From Pseudonocardia hierapolitana (GTDB taxonomy: Bacteria > Actinomycetota > Actinomycetes > Mycobacteriales > Pseudonocardiaceae), in the NCBI RefSeq assembly GCF_007994075.1, contig NZ_VIWU01000001.1, forward strand, positions 4,340,001-4,404,000: a stretch of DNA of 64,000 nt, written 5' to 3'. The position numbers and the translations under genes were made by a program. The stretch's first letter is position 1; every line of letters begins with the position of its first letter. The notes beneath the pieces are model-generated. The model did not search any database and was not told the DNA's origin. It was given only the letters and a program-made list of their open reading frames with translations. Below are positions 15,979-23,829 of the stretch, one piece after another.

Positions 15979-17637
15979 TTAACCCTGCGGCGTCAGGCGG
16001 TCCCGGAGTGCACGTTTGAGCACCTTGCCCGCGGCCGAGACCGGGATCTCGTCCACCAGGTGCACCTCGCGCAGCCGCTTGTACGGCAGCACCTGCGCGT
16101 TGACCGCATCCATCAGCGCGTCGCCCTCCGGCGCGCCGAGGCCGGGCGCCACGACGAACGCCACCGGCAGCTCGCCGGCCAGGGGGTCCGGGCGCCCCAC
16201 GACCGCCGCCCCGACCACACCGGGCCGGGCGTGCAGCAGCTCCTCCAGCTCCCGCGGGTACACGTTGTAGCCCTTGTAGAGCAGCATGTCCTTCTTGCGG
16301 TCGACGATCGACAGATAGCCGTCCTCGTCGAGGGTGCCGATGTCACCGGTGCGCAGCCAGCCGTCCACGAGCGCGGCGGCCGTCTCCTCGGGACGGTCCT
16401 TGTAGCCGACCATCACCTGCGGCCCGCGGATGCACACCTCCCCCGGTTCGCCCGGTGGGAGCGGCTCCAGGCCGGTCGCGGCCGGGCCGACGATGCGGAT
16501 CTCGGTGTCGAACACCGGCGGCCCGACCGTACCGGGCTTGCGGACCGCCGAGCGGGCGAGCGGGCCCTGTGTGGCCACCATCGTGACCTCGGTGAGGCCG
16601 TACCCCTCCGAGATCACGACGTCCGGCCCGAAGCGCCGGTGCAGCGCCTCGATCATCTCCACCGGCATCGGGGCGGCCCCCGATGCGATCGACCGGACCG
16701 AAGACAGATCCCGGGTGGCGAGGTCCGGGTGCCGCAGCAGCGCCCCGAACAGCGGCGGGGCGCCGCCCAGCGTCGTGACGCGGAACCGCTCGGCGTCGGC
16801 GAGGTAGGCGCCCGGGTCGAACCGGTCGTGCAGCACGAGCGTGTCGCCCCGCAGCATCGGCACGTTCATGCCGCCGATGGTGCCCATGGCGTGGAACCAC
16901 GGGGTGACCGTGACGGCGCACCCGGTGCCGAGCCGCACCGGCCGCTCCTCCGGGGGCTCCACCTGATCGAGCACGAGTCCGCCGTCCCTGTCGAGGTCGG
17001 GAACCGAGCCGCTGCCCCAGCAGGCCGACTGGAGGGTGTTCGCCACGACGTTGCGGTGTGGCAGCAGCACGCCCTTCGACCGTCCGGTGGTGCCGCCGGT
17101 GTAGGCGAGGTGGGCGAGATCGGTGTGCACGTCGATCGTGACGTCGGGCGGGGTCTGCGGCGCGTCGGCGTGGAACACCTCGAAGTCCTGCGCCCCCGGC
17201 ACGGCGACGGTGGTGCCCGGGTCGAGCGACTGCGCGCGGTCGGTGGCCAGCACGAGCCGGATACGGGTGGAAGGCAGCGCGGCCGCGAGTGCAGGCGCGA
17301 CGGGTGCCCAGGTCAGCGCGGCGACGGCGCCGCAGTCGGCGAGCTGCGCGGCGAGGTCGGCCGGCGGGAGCAGCGGGTTGGCCGGGGAGAAGGTGGCGCC
17401 GGCCATCAGCGTGCCGTAGTACGCGATCGGGTACTGCGGGCAGTTCGGCAGGTGCAGCGCCACGACGTCACCACGGCCGATCCCGGCCGCGCGAAGCGCC
17501 TGCGCGAACGCCGACGCCCGCGCGTACAGCTGCGTGAACGTGAGCTCCCGGCCGTAGTAGTGCACGGCCGTGCGCTCCCCGAAGCGACGTGCCGACCCCG
17601 CGAGCATCGCGCCGACGGGGATCTCCGGGTAGTCCAT
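15979..17637 (-). CDS. AMP-dependent acyl-CoA synthetase/ligase
   Basis: A 552-residue adenylate-forming enzyme (ANL superfamily) that activates a carboxylate to acyl-AMP and then to the CoA thioester. The P-loop motif YTGGTTGRSKG is near residue 188, the A5 motif GYGLTE near 335, the A8 hinge DRKKDMLLYKGYNVYPRE near 440, and the catalytic A10 lysine is in SAAGKVLKR at the C-terminus. Its ATG overlaps the P450 stop as ATGA. The pairing suggests the P450 makes or modifies a terminal carboxylate which this ligase activates, as in sterol side-chain or alkane breakdown; that is inference. Confidence 0.9.
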   Translation of the reverse strand: MDYPEIPVGAMLAGSARRFGERTAVHYYGRELTFTQLYARASAFAQALRAAGIGRGDVVALHLPNCPQYPIAYYGTLMAGATFSPANPLLPPADLAAQLADCGAVAALTWAPVAPALAAALPSTRIRLVLATDRAQSLDPGTTVAVPGAQDFEVFHADAPQTPPDVTIDVHTDLAHLAYTGGTTGRSKGVLLPHRNVVANTLQSACWGSGSVPDLDRDGGLVLDQVEPPEERPVRLGTGCAVTVTPWFHAMGTIGGMNVPMLRGDTLVLHDRFDPGAYLADAERFRVTTLGGAPPLFGALLRHPDLATRDLSSVRSIASGAAPMPVEMIEALHRRFGPDVVISEGYGLTEVTMVATQGPLARSAVRKPGTVGPPVFDTEIRIVGPAATGLEPLPPGEPGEVCIRGPQVMVGYKDRPEETAAALVDGWLRTGDIGTLDEDGYLSIVDRKKDMLLYKGYNVYPRELEELLHARPGVVGAAVVGRPDPLAGELPVAFVVAPGLGAPEGDALMDAVNAQVLPYKRLREVHLVDEIPVSAAGKVLKRALRDRLTPQG

Positions 17638-18911
17638 CAGCCCACCCCACCGGGCGTGAACGCCACCGGTAGGCGCTTGATGCCGTTGATGAACATCGAC
17701 GTCAGCCGCTGCGGCGGTGCGGTGGCCGCGATGTCGGGAACCCGGGTGAGCAGCTCGCGGAACATCACCGTCATCTCCCGGCGCGCCAGGTGGGCGCCCA
17801 GGCAGAAGTGCGGGCCCGCGCCGCCGAAGCCCACGTGCGGGTTGGGCGAGCGGCGGACGTCGAGCGCGTCCGGGTCGCGGAAGGTCGCCGGGTCGCGGTT
17901 GGCCGCCCAGTAGAACAGCGCGACCTTGTCGCCCTCCCGCATCTGCTGACCGCCCAGCACGGCGTCGACGGCGAGCGTGCGCCGCATGTAGATCACCGGA
18001 GACGCCCACCTGACGATCTCCTCCACCGCGGTGGGTGTGACGCCGTCGATGTCGGCCAGCCACACCGCCCGCTGCTCGGGGTGCTCGGTGAGCAGGTGCA
18101 AACCCCAGCTGATCGCGTTGCGGGTGGTCTCGTTGCCGGCCACGACGAGCAGGATGAAGAAGCTCGCCAGCTCGTCGGGGGTGAGGCGCTCGCCGTCGAT
18201 CTCCGCGTTGACCAGGGCCGACGTGACGTCGTCCGTCGGGTTCTCGGCGCGGTGCCTGCCCAGGTCGCGCATCAGCTCGGCCAGGTCGTGGCCCGCCTGC
18301 AGGAGGGCGGTGATGATGTTGCCGGTCTCCGCGACGTACTCGGGGTCGTTCGGCCCCAGGATGATGTTCGAGCGGTCGAACACGAACCCGTACTGGCTCT
18401 CCGGCACGCCCATCATGTCGCACACGATCTTCAGCGGCAGGCGGGCCGAGATAGCGCTGACCGCGTCGCACTCGCCCTGCTCGATCACGTCGTCGACGAT
18501 CGTGCGAGCGGTGCGCTGCACCTCGTCGGTGAGGTCGGCGAGCCGCCTCGGGGTGAACCCGCGGGAGACGATGCGGCGCAGCCGGGCGTGCCGCGGATCG
18601 TCCATGTTGATCATCGAGCCGTAGAACTCGCGGAACTCCGGCGGCTGGTCCACGACGTTGGTCGCGCCCTTGCCCGAGATGAACACCCCGGCGTTGCGGC
18701 TGGCCTCGACGACGTCGGCCAGCCTCGTGAGGGCCCAGAAGCCGGGCCCGCGGGGGAGCCCGATGTCCGGCTCGGGGAAGAACGGCACCGGCTCGTGCTC
18801 CCGGAGCGCGGCGAATGCGGCGGCCCGCTCGGTGATCGGCGCCGTCCAGAATCCGATGTCGGACAGGTCCGGCCGCCCGGCCCAGACGCTCGTCGCGGTG
18901 CTCGTGCCCAT
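17637..18911 (-). CDS. cytochrome P450
   Basis: A 424-residue haem monooxygenase. The I-helix motif AGNETTRN (oxygen activation), the K-helix E-I-V-R and the haem loop GAGPHFCLGAHLARRE with the axial Cys near residue 370 are all present. The N-terminal stretch GSMINMDDPRHARLRRIVSRGFTPR resembles the CYP124/125/142 group that oxidises methyl-branched lipids and sterol side chains; the assignment is from pattern recall. ATG at 18911 is preceded by GGGAGG at good distance; a GTG at 18950 would add 13 residues. It heads a two-gene unit with the acyl-CoA ligase. Confidence 0.88.
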   Translation of the reverse strand: MGTSTATSVWAGRPDLSDIGFWTAPITERAAAFAALREHEPVPFFPEPDIGLPRGPGFWALTRLADVVEASRNAGVFISGKGATNVVDQPPEFREFYGSMINMDDPRHARLRRIVSRGFTPRRLADLTDEVQRTARTIVDDVIEQGECDAVSAISARLPLKIVCDMMGVPESQYGFVFDRSNIILGPNDPEYVAETGNIITALLQAGHDLAELMRDLGRHRAENPTDDVTSALVNAEIDGERLTPDELASFFILLVVAGNETTRNAISWGLHLLTEHPEQRAVWLADIDGVTPTAVEEIVRWASPVIYMRRTLAVDAVLGGQQMREGDKVALFYWAANRDPATFRDPDALDVRRSPNPHVGFGGAGPHFCLGAHLARREMTVMFRELLTRVPDIAATAPPQRLTSMFINGIKRLPVAFTPGGVG

Positions 18912-18955
18912 CTTTGGACCTCCCCCGATTGTGGACCCGATCACATCCACAGTAG

Positions 18956-18969
18956 TTACCGAGGGGTAA
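18956..18969. promoter_or_regulatory. inverted repeat TTACC-N4-GGTAA upstream of the P450 gene
   Basis: Five-base perfect arms TTACC/GGTAA with a four-base spacer (GAGG) lie about 45 bases before the P450 start, in the 61-base gap after the LuxR-family gene. TetR-type repressors commonly control such P450 units through short dyads; it might also be the end of the upstream transcript. Confidence 0.35.
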
Positions 18970-18972
18970 TCC

Positions 18973-21900
18973 TCAAGGGGTCGGCCGCGCCGGCTCCCGG
19001 TCTGCCGGGGCCAACAGGCCCCGTGCGTACGCGATGCTGACCGCTTCCGTGCGGCTGCTCGCGCCCAGCTTCGCCATCACCCGGGACAGGTGCACGCTCA
19101 CCGTCTTCTCGCTGATGAACAGCTCGGCGCCGACCTGCCGGTTGGTGCCGCCCTCGGCCACCAGCGCGAGCACCGAACGCTCCCGGGGAGTGAGCGGGTC
19201 GGCCCCGGCCGGCGCCGGGCTCGGCGCCCCCGCCTCCAGCTGCACGCCCGCCCGCTCGGCGAGCCGGCGCAGGGCGTCGGCGAGCGGCGCGGCGCCGAAC
19301 GCGGTGGCGGTGGCGTACGCGGCGCGCAGATCGGGCTCGACCGGAGGGCGGGAGCCGCCGCTCGCCAGCACGGCCTCTGCGTGCCGCAGCAGCGCGTAGG
19401 CCTGGCGGTAGCCGACCGGCGCCGGGCCGGAGCACGGGCCGGTGCCGCCCGTCTCGTAGCCGAACGCGTCGGCGACCTCCCGCCACACGGCGGGATCGGG
19501 CGGACCGGTGAGCCGGGTGAGCTCGGCCCGCGCGCGCTGCAACCACGCCGTGCCCTCGGGCCCGAGCGTGCCGGCGCGGGGGAGGCCCCGTACGGCGGCC
19601 TGCTCGGCGATCCGCACCATCTCGCCCGCTTCCGCCGTGGCCTCCTCGACGGGCTGCAGGCCGGCCGCTGCCATCTCGACGTGGGCGGCCGCGCCCAGCG
19701 CGCCGAGCATGATGCGGCCGAGGTGGGGCGTGAGCTCGGTGTAGGAGCCGATCTCGAGGCCGGCGATGGCCTCCCGCACCCGGCGTGCCGCCTCGTCGGG
19801 CCGGCCCTGCCAGAGCGCGGCCTCGGCGCCCGCCTGCCCCATCAGCAGGATCACCTGCTCGTCGACGGGTGTGGAGTCGCGCAGTTCCGCGAGCCGTCGC
19901 TGCACCGGCCCGAACCGGCCCCGGCCCACCGCGGTGAGCAGGCCCGCCGCGGCGAGCCGGGTGGCGACGACGGCCGACACCGACTCACCCGCGATCTCGG
20001 CGGCCGCCTCCGCGGCGTCCCACTCGCCGCGCATGAACCGAGCGATCACATGGGCCACCCGCAGGTTCAGGCCGTACGCACTCCACGTGGTGCCGGTGGA
20101 AGCGGCCCGCTCCTCTCCTGCGGCGAACTCAGCACCCGCCTCGGCGAGCCGTCCCTCGTCCAGCAGGGAGATGCCGAGCGAGTAGTAGGCGCGCAGCTCG
20201 ACGGTCAGGTTGCCGGACGGCCGCGCCAGCGACTTGGCCTCGCCGAGCAGCTGCCGGGCGCGTTCGGGGTCGCCGCCGTACTCCGCGCACACCGCGAGCG
20301 AGACCAGGGCGTCGGCCTTGGCGGCATCGAGGTCGCTGTCGGGACCCGGCGGCAGGTGCTCGGCCACCGCGAGCGCCGTCTCCGCCTCGGAGACGGCCTC
20401 CGCGAAGTGGTCGATCCGGGTGAGCACCCGGGCGAGCGTGGTGTGGATCCAGGCGAGTTCCGACGACGGCGGCTCGCGCTCGAGCAGGGCCAGCGCGCGG
20501 CGGGCGGTGGCGAGGGCTTCCTGCTCCCGGCCCGGCAGATCCAGCAACCGCAACGCGTACCGCTGACCGATCCGGGCGGTGAGCGCCGGGTCGCCGCGCT
20601 CCTCGGCGAGCTCGAGCGCCCGCCTGCCGAGCGCGATGCCGCGGTCGGGGTCGCCGGTGCTGCTCGCACCCCACGCGGCCCACCGGGTGACCGAACACTC
20701 GTCGATACCGGCCACCGCCTCCGCATCGGGCACCGCGCGCCACAGCTCGATGGCCCGCTCGGAGTGCAGCAGGACCTCGGCAGGGGCCTCGCGGTCGTCG
20801 GCCTCCATCGCGGCCTGCACCGACGCCGCCAGCGCGAGCCGCAGGTCGTGGCCCGCCATCGCGTGGTGGGCCAGCTCCGCGGCCCGGCCGGGCTCGGCGA
20901 CCCCGCGCGGGCCCGTGCCCCCCGGCACCGCGAGCAGCTCGGCGTACGCGGCGTGCACCCGGCTCCGCTCGCCGGGCAGCAGGTCGTGGTAGATCGCCTC
21001 GCGCAGCAGGGCGTGCCGGAAGTGGTAGCCGTCGTCGCCGAACGCGCGCTGCTCGGTGTGGGCCGCGACGAGGACGTGGTGCGCGGCCGCCTCGCGCAGC
21101 GCCTGCTCCAGATCGTCGTCGGGCAGACCGGAGACCGCCGCGAGCTTGCGGTGGCTCACCCGGCGCCCGGCGACGGAGGCGATCCGCAGCACCCGCTGGG
21201 TGGTGGGGGAGAGGCCCTCGATGCGCGCCACCAGCACCTCGACGAGCCCGTGCGGCAGGCCGTCGGAGGAGGCGGACACGAGCTCCTCCGCGAAGAACGC
21301 GTTGCCCTCGCTGCGCCGGGCGATCCGCCGCAGCTTCGCCTCCGGGAGGCCGCCGTCGGCGAGCCTGCGCACGAGCTCGAGCGACTCGCGGGAGTCGAGC
21401 GGCCCGAGGTCGATCCGCTCGACCTGGGGCAGCCGCACCAGCTCCGAGAGCAGCGGCCGCAGCGGGTGGCGCCGGTGGAGGTCGTCGCTGCGGTAGGTGG
21501 CCAGCACCACGAGCCGCTGGCCGGTGAGCCGGGAGAGCAGGAAGAACAGCAGATCGCGGCTGGAGCGGTCGGACCAGTGCATGTCCTCCACCACCAGCAG
21601 CGCGGGCGTGGCGGCCGTGAGGTGGTCGAGCACCGAGAGGACGGCGTCGAACACCTGCAGCTGGCCCAGGTCGCGCTGCTCCCCGGTGGCGGCCGCCCTC
21701 GCCAGGCCGCCCGGCAGCAGGTGCCGCAGCGCGACGTGCTCGGCGACCAGCTCGGGACGCGTGGCCGCCAGCGCGCCGACGATCTCGGTGAACGGCAGGT
21801 ACGGCAGCGCGGACTCGGCGGTGTCGAGGCACCGGCCCACCAAAACCGTGAACCCCGACCCGGCCGCCCGCTCGACCGCCTCGGCCACCAGCCGGGACTT

Positions 21901-22041
21901 GCCCACCCCGGCGTCACCCGACATCAACAGCCCGGTGGGCTTGCCGACGGCGGCGCGTTCGAGGGCGTCGGTGAGCGCCGACACCTCGTGCCGGCGCCCC
22001 ACCAGCTCGATGCCGACCCCCAGCCGCGCCACGCCGGTCAT
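18973..22041 (-). CDS. LuxR family regulator of the LAL type with AAA ATPase domain
   Basis: A 1022-residue transcription factor. The N-terminal ATPase has Walker A GDAGVGKS at 42-49 and a Walker B-like LLVVEDMHWSD near 145. The middle is a long helical, TPR-like region. The C-terminal LuxR winged helix-turn-helix is at about 955-1010 (LTPRERSVLALVAEGGTNRQVG then EKTVSVHLSRVMAKLG). LAL proteins act as signal- and ATP-dependent activators of metabolic or secondary-metabolite genes. Its ATG overlaps the stop of a small upstream gene as ATGA. Downstream on the same strand is the P450 unit, a plausible target. Confidence 0.9.
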   Translation of the reverse strand: MTGVARLGVGIELVGRRHEVSALTDALERAAVGKPTGLLMSGDAGVGKSRLVAEAVERAAGSGFTVLVGRCLDTAESALPYLPFTEIVGALAATRPELVAEHVALRHLLPGGLARAAATGEQRDLGQLQVFDAVLSVLDHLTAATPALLVVEDMHWSDRSSRDLLFFLLSRLTGQRLVVLATYRSDDLHRRHPLRPLLSELVRLPQVERIDLGPLDSRESLELVRRLADGGLPEAKLRRIARRSEGNAFFAEELVSASSDGLPHGLVEVLVARIEGLSPTTQRVLRIASVAGRRVSHRKLAAVSGLPDDDLEQALREAAAHHVLVAAHTEQRAFGDDGYHFRHALLREAIYHDLLPGERSRVHAAYAELLAVPGGTGPRGVAEPGRAAELAHHAMAGHDLRLALAASVQAAMEADDREAPAEVLLHSERAIELWRAVPDAEAVAGIDECSVTRWAAWGASSTGDPDRGIALGRRALELAEERGDPALTARIGQRYALRLLDLPGREQEALATARRALALLEREPPSSELAWIHTTLARVLTRIDHFAEAVSEAETALAVAEHLPPGPDSDLDAAKADALVSLAVCAEYGGDPERARQLLGEAKSLARPSGNLTVELRAYYSLGISLLDEGRLAEAGAEFAAGEERAASTGTTWSAYGLNLRVAHVIARFMRGEWDAAEAAAEIAGESVSAVVATRLAAAGLLTAVGRGRFGPVQRRLAELRDSTPVDEQVILLMGQAGAEAALWQGRPDEAARRVREAIAGLEIGSYTELTPHLGRIMLGALGAAAHVEMAAAGLQPVEEATAEAGEMVRIAEQAAVRGLPRAGTLGPEGTAWLQRARAELTRLTGPPDPAVWREVADAFGYETGGTGPCSGPAPVGYRQAYALLRHAEAVLASGGSRPPVEPDLRAAYATATAFGAAPLADALRRLAERAGVQLEAGAPSPAPAGADPLTPRERSVLALVAEGGTNRQVGAELFISEKTVSVHLSRVMAKLGASSRTEAVSIAYARGLLAPADREPARPTP

Positions 22042-22253
22042 CGTGACACGGCGTACCGACGTCCTGCCTCGTGATTGCGCGGTGTTCCACCCGGCTCCGA
22101 GCGATCGCGCTGGGGCGGATCACCGCGCGGCGTGTCCCGGCGCCTGCGGGCCCGGCGGGCGAGCCGGGCGAGCCGGTAGTTCTCGGCGTCGGCCAGCAGC
22201 GCGGCGCGGCGGCTCTCGGACTCGGTGGTCAGGTGCGAGATGTCGATGAGCAT
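22038..22253 (-). CDS. small hypothetical protein translationally coupled to the LAL regulator
   Basis: A 71-residue frame beginning MLIDISHLTTESESRRAALL, with an N-terminal helix-forming part and a very Arg-rich C-terminal half. The TGA overlaps the ATG of the LAL gene (ATGA), the usual sign of coupled translation, which is the main reason to accept it. The first 35 residues look protein-like; the basic tail is compositionally biased. Function unknown. It is the first gene after the repeat island. Confidence 0.5.
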   Translation of the reverse strand: MLIDISHLTTESESRRAALLADAENYRLARLARRARRRRDTPRGDPPQRDRSEPGGTPRNHEAGRRYAVSR

Positions 22254-22332
22254 GGGACCAGATTCGGCCTGAGGGCCCGTTCAGCACATCGGGCGATCAC
22301 GTCGTGCTCGTCGGGTCGGCCGCGCATCCCGG

Positions 22333-22358
22333 GTAAGGGGTCCGGCGGGACCCCTTAC
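22333..22358. terminator. perfect 11-bp stem-loop at the edge of the repeat island
   Basis: GTAAGGGGTCC and GGACCCCTTAC form a perfect 11-base-pair stem with a GGCG tetraloop, 80 bases before the small gene at 22253. Flanking GGG and CCC extend it past one mismatch. It could insulate the LAL operon from transcription through the repeat island. Confidence 0.6.
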
Positions 22359-22411
22359 TCCCGGTTGACCTGCGTGAACTGGCCGCGTCACTGGAGGCCT
22401 GAGCGGGTGCC

Positions 22412-22711
22412 CTCCGGTGGCGCCGCGCGTGGTGCGGGGCCGCGCATCGGCCGGTGGAGGGTCTCCGGTGGCGCCGCGCGTGGTGCGGGGCCGCGCATTG
22501 GCCGGTGGAGGGTCTCCGGTGGCGCCGCGCGTGGTGCGGGGCCGCGCATTGGCCGGTGGAGGGTCTCCGGTGGCGCCGCGCGTGGTGCGGGGCCGCGCAT
22601 CGGCCGGCGGAAGGCGTCCGGTGGCGCCGCGCGTGGTGCGGGCCGCGTATCGGCCGGTGGAGGGCCTCCGGTGGCGCCGCGCATCGTGCGGGGCCGCCCC
22701 TCACCTGTCAA
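22412..22711. repeat. 51-bp tandem repeat, six copies
   Basis: Units start at 22412, 22463, 22514, 22565, 22616 and 22666. The period is 51 bases (the fifth unit has lost one G). The unit starts CTCCGGTGGCGCCGCGCG and continues TGGTGCGGGGCCGCGCAT. Copies 2 and 3 are identical, and copies 1 to 4 differ at only a few bases, so the array is recent or homogenised; the sixth diverges after 33 bases. Because 51 is a multiple of three all frames stay open, but the Arg/Pro/Gly peptides have no protein character. No spacers, so not a CRISPR array. Confidence 0.9.
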
Positions 22712-22758
22712 GGGCGCCTCCGGCGTCGCTTCGCGATCGCTGCGCGACCCTTGACAGG
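22704..22758. repeat. long inverted repeat with 11-bp perfect arms
   Basis: CCTGTCAAGGG (22704-22714) is matched by CCCTTGACAGG (22748-22758). The 33-base interior contains further complementary GTCGC/GCGAC segments, so the RNA or single strand would fold into an extended stem. It sits exactly at the end of the sixth 51-bp unit. Confidence 0.75.
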
Positions 22759-22818
22759 CGAGCCTCTGCGACCCCTCGGGCAGGCTGCGCGGGCAGGCCA
22801 GGGGCCTGCCCTCTGGGC

Positions 22819-22836
22819 GCGCGGCGCCACCGGAGG
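22819..22836 (-). repeat. inverted partial copy of the 51-bp unit
   Basis: An 18-base perfect reverse complement of the start of the 51-bp unit (GCGCGGCGCCACCGGAGG). It lies beyond the 22704-22758 hairpin and 15 bases before the first 103-bp unit, so the array and this copy could pair across the hairpin. Confidence 0.8.
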
Positions 22837-22850
22837 CGGCTTCCCGGGCA

Positions 22851-23537
22851 TGATCAGCGCTTCGGTGCGAGGACGGCGGTATTCGGCCGCAAGCGTGCCG
22901 AGCTGCTGATCAAGCCTCTGCACGCGCCTCTCCGGGAGGCGGCTGCACGGCCGTGATCACCGGCTGGGTGCGAGGACGGCGGTATTCGGCCGGGAGCGCG
23001 CCGAGCTGCTGATCAAGCCTCTGCACGCGTCCCCTCCCGGACGCGGCTGCACGGGCCATGATCACCACCTGGGTGCGAGGACGGCGATATTCGGCCGGGA
23101 GCGTGCCGAGCTGCTGATCAAGCCTCTGCACGCGCCTCTCCGGGAGGCGGCTGCACGGCCGTGATCACCGGCTGGGTGCGAGGACGGCGGTATTCGGCCG
23201 GGAGCGTGCCGAGCTGCTGATCAAGCCTCTGCACGCGCCTCTCCGGGAGGCGGCTGCACGGCCGTGATCACCGGCTGGGTGCGAGGACGGCGATATTCGG
23301 CCGGGAGCGCGCCGAGCTGCTGATCAAGCCCCTGCACGCGCCTCTCCGGGAGGCGGCTGCACGGCCGTGATCACCGGGTTGGCGCGAAGACGGCGGTATC
23401 CGGCCGCCAACGCGCCGAACTGCTGATCAAGGCCTGCACGCACCATCCCCCCGAGGCGGCTGCACGGCCATGATCACCGGTTGGGTGCGAGCACGGCCAC
23501 ATTCGGCCGGGAACGCGCCGAAGTGCTGATCAAGGCG
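22851..23537. repeat. 103-bp tandem repeat array, seven copies
   Basis: TGATCA-centred unit starts at 22851, 22954, 23059, 23162, 23265, 23368 and 23471, giving periods of 103, 105, 103, 103, 103 and 103. A typical unit runs GTGATCACCGGCTGGGTGCG, then AGGACGGCGGTATTCGGCCG, GGAGCGTGCCGAGCTGCTGA, TCAAGCCTCTGCACGCGCCT and CTCCGGGAGGCGGCTGCACG plus GCC. Each has a palindrome GTGATCAC, a second TGATCA 57 bases on, and a hairpin CGCCTC-TCCGG-GAGGCG. Central copies are nearly identical; the first and last two are degenerate. No convincing gene is embedded. See findings for possible micro-ORFs. Confidence 0.92.
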
Positions 23538-23626
23538 CCGCGGAGTACCGGGTGTGCGTGGCTGCGGACATCACGCACCCGTTCTTCGCCCACGCTCCCT
23601 TGTCGGGCCGCGCGACCCGGGTGCAT

Positions 23627-23650
23627 CACTCGACGCCGGGGGCGCGAGTG
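23627..23650 (-). terminator. terminator of the cobW-rpmF unit
   Basis: CACTCG-A-CGCC and GGCG-CGAGTG form a ten-base-pair stem with one bulge and a GGG loop, starting 12 bases after the L32 stop. It separates the ribosomal-protein unit from the repeat island. Confidence 0.6.
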
Positions 23651-23661
23651 GGCGGGCGGGA

Positions 23662-23829
23662 TCACTCCGGGGTCAGCAGGCCCCGCTGGTAGGCGCGCAC
23701 CAGGCGGCGGGGGACGAGGTGGCGGCGGCCGGCGATCGTGATCGGCACCAGGTCGGGCAGGGTCGCCTTCCACTGCGCCCGGCGCTTGCGGGTGTTCGAC
23801 CGGGACGTGCGGCGCTTCGGGACGGCCAT
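23662..23829 (-). CDS. rpmF: 50S ribosomal protein L32, zinc-free paralogue
   Basis: A 55-residue L32 starting [20 protein letters not shown], the diagnostic N-terminus of the family. The zinc-ribbon cysteines found in C+ L32 are absent, so this is the C- form used when zinc is scarce. Its ATG overlaps the TGA of the CobW-like gene (ATGA), so both are made from one message. The divergent unit carries L33, S18, L28 and S14, also without zinc ligands. Confidence 0.92.
   Translation of the reverse strand: MAVPKRRTSRSNTRKRRAQWKATLPDLVPITIAGRRHLVPRRLVRAYQRGLLTPE

Noticed and set aside
22412..22711. CRISPR array
   Set aside because: The whole 51-bp unit is conserved with no variable spacers, and there are no cas genes.
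22388..22711. Protein made of 17-residue repeats across the 51-bp array
   Set aside because: Frames are open on both strands only because 51 is divisible by three; composition is Arg/Pro/Ala/Gly without a plausible start region or ribosome site.
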